64,000 nt of DNA from Pseudomonadota bacterium (GTDB lineage Bacteria; Desulfobacterota; Syntrophorhabdia; Syntrophorhabdales; Syntrophorhabdaceae): the NCBI GenBank assembly GCA_026388255.1, contig JAPLKC010000018.1, forward strand, positions 1 to 64,000, in the 5' to 3' direction. Position numbers and translations under genes: made by a program. Positions 60,923 through 64,000 of the stretch are shown piece after piece. How positions within the stretch are numbered: the stretch's first letter is position 1; each line of letters opens with the position of its first letter. Below the pieces are notes generated by a model. That model saw nothing but the letters and a program-made list of their open reading frames with translations, was not told the origin of the DNA and made no database searches.

Positions 60923-62020
60923 TCATGCCATCTTCCTTAATATCTCTATACCCTTCAACAGGTTCTCGTCGCTGGTAGCGAATGAAATACGCACATTTGA
61001 CTTCCTGCTTGAAAAAACACTTCCCGGTATTATAAACAGGTTATTTTCCAGGGCCTTTTCGACAAATTTATCGCCGTCCCCACCGGGAACCTCGGGAAAA
61101 ATAAAAAAGGCCCCTCCGGGTTTTACCACATTGTATTTGTCTTTCAGACCATCGTAAATGAGATCCCTTTTCCTTTTGTAGCCTTCAATAAACGAATCCA
61201 TATTATAATCAAGGGCTAATAGCGCTGCCTTCTGAGCAAAGGAATTAACGCTGCTGAATACATACTGTTGCATGGTTACCATAGATTGAATGATCTCTTG
61301 CGGTCCGGCAACAAACCCGAGTCTCCAGCCTGTCATTGCCCATGTTTTTGAAAAGCCCCCGATTGTAAGGGTCTTATCGTATAACTGACCCAGACAAACC
61401 TTTTCCGAGTTATTCTCATATACAAATCTATCATATATGTCATCGGAAAATACAAGCAGATCTTTTTCCTTCGCAACCCTTGCAACCATATCAAGCTCTT
61501 CTTTAGAGCATACTGCGCCTGAGGGGTTATTGGGGCTATTGATCAAAATAATCTTTGTTCTACCGGTGATAGCTTCTCTTAATGCAGCTTCCTTTAGTGT
61601 AAAATCGGGGTAGGTATCGATGAAAACCGGTTTTCCGCCAAGAAGCATGATCTGATATTCATATAAGACAAAGTACGGGTCCGGAATAATAACTTCGTCG
61701 CCGGGATTCAGAGTAACCATAAGGGAAAGCAATAACCCACCCGTCGCTCCGGCAGTAAGTATCACATCGTCGCATATAATACCCTGACCCTTTAAATGAT
61801 GCAGGAGCTTTTCCCGTAATTCCTGAATGCCCCCTGATGGTGTATATTTGTTAAATCCCGCCCGTATCCATTTAATCCCTTCCTCCTTTACAGGATCGGG
61901 GATATCAAAATCAGGTTCGCCGATACTCAGGTTTATCGGGTTTTTCATCTTATTTGCAAGGTCGAAGATTTTCCTCACACCTGACGGCCTTAAACTCATT
62001 ACCCTGTCAGAAAGCAGCAT
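60923..62020 (-). CDS. PLP-dependent class I/II aminotransferase
   Basis: 365 residues. INLSIGEPDFDIPDPVKEEG, YTPSGGIQELREKL, LTAGATGGLLLSLM, LINSPNNPSGAVCS, FSDDIYDRFVY, and the PLP lysine in TIGGFSKTWAMTGWRLGFV; C-terminal arginine in NVRISFATS. It resembles the aspartate/aromatic aminotransferase group. ATG 62020 has AGGAGGG ahead; the frame runs back to 62095. With the IOR genes downstream it would supply aryl-pyruvates from aromatic amino acids. Confidence 0.9.
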   Translation of the reverse strand: MLLSDRVMSLRPSGVRKIFDLANKMKNPINLSIGEPDFDIPDPVKEEGIKWIRAGFNKYTPSGGIQELREKLLHHLKGQGIICDDVILTAGATGGLLLSLMVTLNPGDEVIIPDPYFVLYEYQIMLLGGKPVFIDTYPDFTLKEAALREAITGRTKIILINSPNNPSGAVCSKEELDMVARVAKEKDLLVFSDDIYDRFVYENNSEKVCLGQLYDKTLTIGGFSKTWAMTGWRLGFVAGPQEIIQSMVTMQQYVFSSVNSFAQKAALLALDYNMDSFIEGYKRKRDLIYDGLKDKYNVVKPGGAFFIFPEVPGGDGDKFVEKALENNLFIIPGSVFSSRKSNVRISFATSDENLLKGIEILRKMA

Positions 62021-62104
62021 TGTCCCTCCTGTCCTTTTGTCTGTGCAAATAGCGTTTAGCGTATAAGATATAATATTTTTATCATAATAGAACAACGTTT
62101 TTTT

Positions 62105-62257
62105 ATGTCTGAAAGCAAAGAACCAATTGATTACGCAGGGTGGAGATCAGAAGGTCTGAAGGTATTGCCCCGTCAGTTTCTCAAACATATCGTGAATCTG
62201 CTCATGGATGGCTGGGAATTAAATAAACTGTTTGTATTTATAGAATCAAAGGGTTAA
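62105..62257 (+). CDS. Possible 50-residue protein
   Basis: ATG 62105 opens a 50-codon frame (KEPIDYAGWRSEGLKVLPRQ, LLMDGWELNKLFVFIESKG) with protein-like composition, ending just before the nucleotidyltransferase remnant. No ribosome-binding site is visible and no family is known to me. It could be a fragment of a lost gene. Confidence 0.3.
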   Translation: MSESKEPIDYAGWRSEGLKVLPRQFLKHIVNLLMDGWELNKLFVFIESKG

Positions 62258-62294
62258 CATTCTGTATACAGCAAAATGGAGAAAAGGGATAATA

Positions 62295-62492
62295 ATGAAT
62301 CTTAGAAATCTTGTAAGAGAGAAACGGGCAGTAATATTGGATACCGCCAAACGACACGGCGCCCAAAACCTGAGAATCTTCGGGTCTGTTGCACGGGGCG
62401 ATTTCGATGAAAAAAGCGATCTGGACTTTCTCGTTGAAATGGAACACGAGAGAAAATCGTTCAAATCAGAGCCCTCATGGATGAGACCTTGA
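62295..62492 (+). pseudogene. MNT/MntA-type nucleotidyltransferase, 5' part only
   Basis: The first 50 residues match minimal nucleotidyltransferases: AKRHGAQNLRIFGSVARGDF and EKSDLDFLVEME, including the GSxARG and DxD signature. Homologues of about 95-100 residues continue; here the sequence runs at about 62445 into the tail of an unrelated Fic gene. The usual HEPN partner is absent. A deletion fused the two remnants. Confidence 0.7.
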
Positions 62493-62725
62493 AGGTCGGA
62501 AAAGAAAAACTGCCCTCCCGCGTATATTCGAAGGAACTTATTGAACTACTTTTCCATCAGCCCTATATCAAGAGCGAAGCTCTTGTGCGGGCAGCGATAG
62601 TTGGAAGGAAGACGGCTTCTGTTTATCTGAAGGAATTAGAGAAGGCAGGTATTGTGAAGGGACAGAAGGTCGGGAGAGAGAATTTGTACCTCAACGTTCG
62701 CCTTTATGATCTTTTGTTCGGATAA
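62477..62725 (+). pseudogene. Fic-family protein, C-terminal winged-helix remnant
   Basis: MDETLKVGKEKLPSRVYSKE, LIELLFHQPYIKSEALVRA, TASVYLKELEKAGIVKGQKV and NLYLNVRLYDLL match the C-terminal DNA-binding end of Fic/Fido AMP-transferases. The catalytic HPFxxGNGRxxR part is missing, lost in the deletion that joined it to the nucleotidyltransferase remnant. Confidence 0.65.
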
Positions 62726-63138
62726 TGTGTCCATGGTGTGGACATATCCAAAAAACGTGTCCATTTCTTGCTAATTATTGGACACATTACTGAAACAGGT
62801 CCAAATGAAGAAAATGACTCAGAAATGGTTATATGTCTCATGGGCAGACAAGGCTGGTCAAGGTTCTATGTTAGAGGTCATGGGTTATGGGCAAGAGGCT
62901 ATGGGAAGAAAAACCTTTCGATGTTCAGGGTTTGCTGATTACCATGAGCTATGAACTATCAGCCGTATTTAAGGGGAAGGGATGGATTTAGAAATTATGC
63001 AGTCGGGAAACAAAGCCCCACTGTTTTTAAAATCTTTCAATTATCTCCTAAGATTGATATTTTAAGTGGTTTTTTCTGTTTCTAAATTATATATTTTCTG
63101 AAACAAGAACTTAGCATGATTGGTAGAGGGGGCGATAA
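62726..63138. other. Intergenic stretch with heptamer repeats
   Basis: No supported gene. It contains a period-7 tract at 62876-62910, a further one at 62951-62975 (CATGAGC, TATGAAC-like units), and an AT-rich segment (63030-63110) that probably holds the hsdM promoter. Confidence 0.5.
62876..62910. repeat. Degenerate heptanucleotide tandem repeat before hsdM
   Basis: GGTCATG, GGTTATG, GGCAAGA, GGCTATG, GGAAGAA: five related 7-bp units in series. Confidence 0.6.
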
Positions 63139-63207
63139 ATGACAATAGGCACAACCAGCTGGACAATACAAGCTATATCATCACAGGGTGGGCCGACAGA
63201 TGGCTAA
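63139..63207 (+). CDS. Possible 22-residue leader peptide before hsdM
   Basis: GAGGGGGCG precedes ATG 63139; the frame reads MTIGTTSWTIQAISSQGG then PTDG and stops at 63205-63207, overlapping the hsdM ATG (63200). The arrangement would allow coupled translation. Too short to prove. Confidence 0.3.
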   Translation: MTIGTTSWTIQAISSQGGPTDG

Positions 63208-64000
63208 TCACCAGGAACATGCGAATTTAATATGGCAGATTGCTGATTTGCTGCGCGGACCTTACAGGCCACCGCAGTATGAGCGGGTCATGCTGCCCAT
63301 GACGGTGCTGCGCCGGTTTGATTGCGTACTCGCGCCCACCAAGGACGCTGTGCTAAAAAAGTATGAATTGATAAAAGAGAAGCATCACGACACGGCCCTG
63401 GAGAGCATACTCGACAAGGCTGCCGGTCAGCGGTTTCATAACCATTCACCCCTTACCTTTGAGAAGCTGAAGGGTGACCCGGACAATATCGAAAAGCACC
63501 TTGTCAGTTACATCAAAGGCTTTTCAAACAACGTCCGGACAATCTTCGATTATTTCGAATTTGAGGGTGAGATTGAGAAAATGCGGGAGGCCAACATTCT
63601 CTATCTTGTTGTCTCCAAGTTCTGCGATGTGGATTTACATCCCGACAAGGTACCCAATGAGGAAATGGGCCTCATCTTCGAAAACCTTATCCGCCGCTTT
63701 AATGAACTTGCCAACGAAACAGCCGGTGACCACTTTACGCCCCGTGAGGTTATCCGGCTCATGGTGAGTGTTCTCTTTATAAACGATAATGAACTTCTTG
63801 CCACGCCCGGTACGGTACGCAAACTCCTCGATCCGGCCTGCGGCACCGGCGGTATGCTGGCCGAAGCCCAAAACTATCTGCGTAATCACCACAAGGAAGC
63901 AAGGCTCTATGTCTATGGTCAGGATTATAACAAGAGGGCCTTTGCCACTGCCGCGTCAGATATGCTCATGAAGCAGGTCGATCATAACGGCAGCGGTGAT
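63200..64000 (+). CDS. hsdM: Type I restriction-modification DNA methyltransferase HsdM, 3' end outside window
   Basis: 267 residues visible, frame open to the last base. N-terminal HsdM_N domain (HANLIWQIADLLRGPYRPPQ, YERVMLPMTVLRRFDCVLAP), then the N6-adenine methyltransferase core begins: AGDHFTPREVIRLMV and the SAM-binding motif LLDPACGTGGMLAEAQNYLR. The catalytic NPPF motif would lie beyond the window. hsdS and hsdR probably follow. The start ATG is chosen because MANHQEHANLIWQ fits the family and GGGTGGG lies ahead. Confidence 0.93.
   Translation, partial: MANHQEHANLIWQIADLLRGPYRPPQYERVMLPMTVLRRFDCVLAPTKDAVLKKYELIKEKHHDTALESILDKAAGQRFHNHSPLTFEKLKGDPDNIEKHLVSYIKGFSNNVRTIFDYFEFEGEIEKMREANILYLVVSKFCDVDLHPDKVPNEEMGLIFENLIRRFNELANETAGDHFTPREVIRLMVSVLFINDNELLATPGTVRKLLDPACGTGGMLAEAQNYLRNHHKEARLYVYGQDYNKRAFATAASDMLMKQVDHNGSGD

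Noticed and set aside
62738-62938. 66-codon frame before hsdM
   Set aside because: Its second half is written by the heptamer repeat tract and it lacks a ribosome-binding site.
1-64000. tRNA, rRNA or replication origin
   Set aside because: No T-loop-like GGTTCGAATC sequences, rRNA segments or DnaA-box clusters were noticed on either strand; a covariance search would be needed to be certain.

Overview
The window reads as a chromosomal piece of an anaerobic Gram-negative bacterium, most likely a deltaproteobacterium (Desulfobacterota) of the syntrophic or aromatic-degrading kind. Supporting signs are an aldehyde:ferredoxin oxidoreductase (AOR) gene with Hdr-like and LUD iron-sulfur partners, an indolepyruvate:ferredoxin oxidoreductase cluster, PEP-forming pyruvate phosphate dikinase, two acyl-CoA ligases, outer-membrane and TonB proteins, menaquinone genes and a HesB-like selenoprotein with in-frame UGA. 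The species assignment is inference; no rRNA or tRNA gene was seen.

Layout. 1-5 kb is a worn accessory strip: a parB-like gene cut by the window edge, an IS3-type transposase tail, a broken mazEF pair, two exported proteins (one behind a terminator-bearing leader), and a second parB copy split by a 137-bp inverted-repeat element. 5-17 kb holds a TonB-like protein, divergent acyl-CoA ligases, rnc, a radical SAM protein, a small protein with three FliM-type motifs, an outer-membrane protein, the HesB-like selenoprotein, DUF763, YjbQ, a DUF362 protein and queH. 17-25 kb on the minus strand is ppdK, glyS, glyQ and a YeiH-type exporter. 25-27 kb is a nifU/nifS-like pair whose NifS lacks the PLP lysine.

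27-34.6 kb is the most system-like part: a five-gene minus-strand operon (LUD/4Fe-4S protein, HdrB-like protein, zinc-ribbon protein, AOR, polyferredoxin) facing an IclR regulator that is translationally coupled to an unusual two-cysteine radical-SAM-like protein. The shared intergenic region carries a good promoter with a perfect CGTTCA-N6-TGAACG operator. 35-38.7 kb is a PAS histidine kinase/LuxR response regulator system with trmI.

39-48 kb is proC-pcm-rpoS-like sigma-murJ, an HD protein, and an ABC transporter overlapping into ubiE/menG and menA. 48.3-55.6 kb is the classic rpsB-tsf-pyrH-frr-uppS-cdsA-dxr-rseP-tsaB housekeeping run, with tsaB shifted at a seven-A run. Then come dodecin, a second inverted-repeat element, a glycosyltransferase, iorA/iorB with an IorA-like pseudoenzyme and an aminotransferase, i.e. 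a likely route from aromatic amino acids through aryl-pyruvates to aryl-acetyl-CoA. The right edge is worn again (nucleotidyltransferase/Fic remnants) and ends inside hsdM.

Two repeat families cut across the window: a mobile palindromic mini-element (three copies, two with 3-bp target duplications) and unrelated 7-bp-period tandem repeats at many loci, several kept in frame inside genes.
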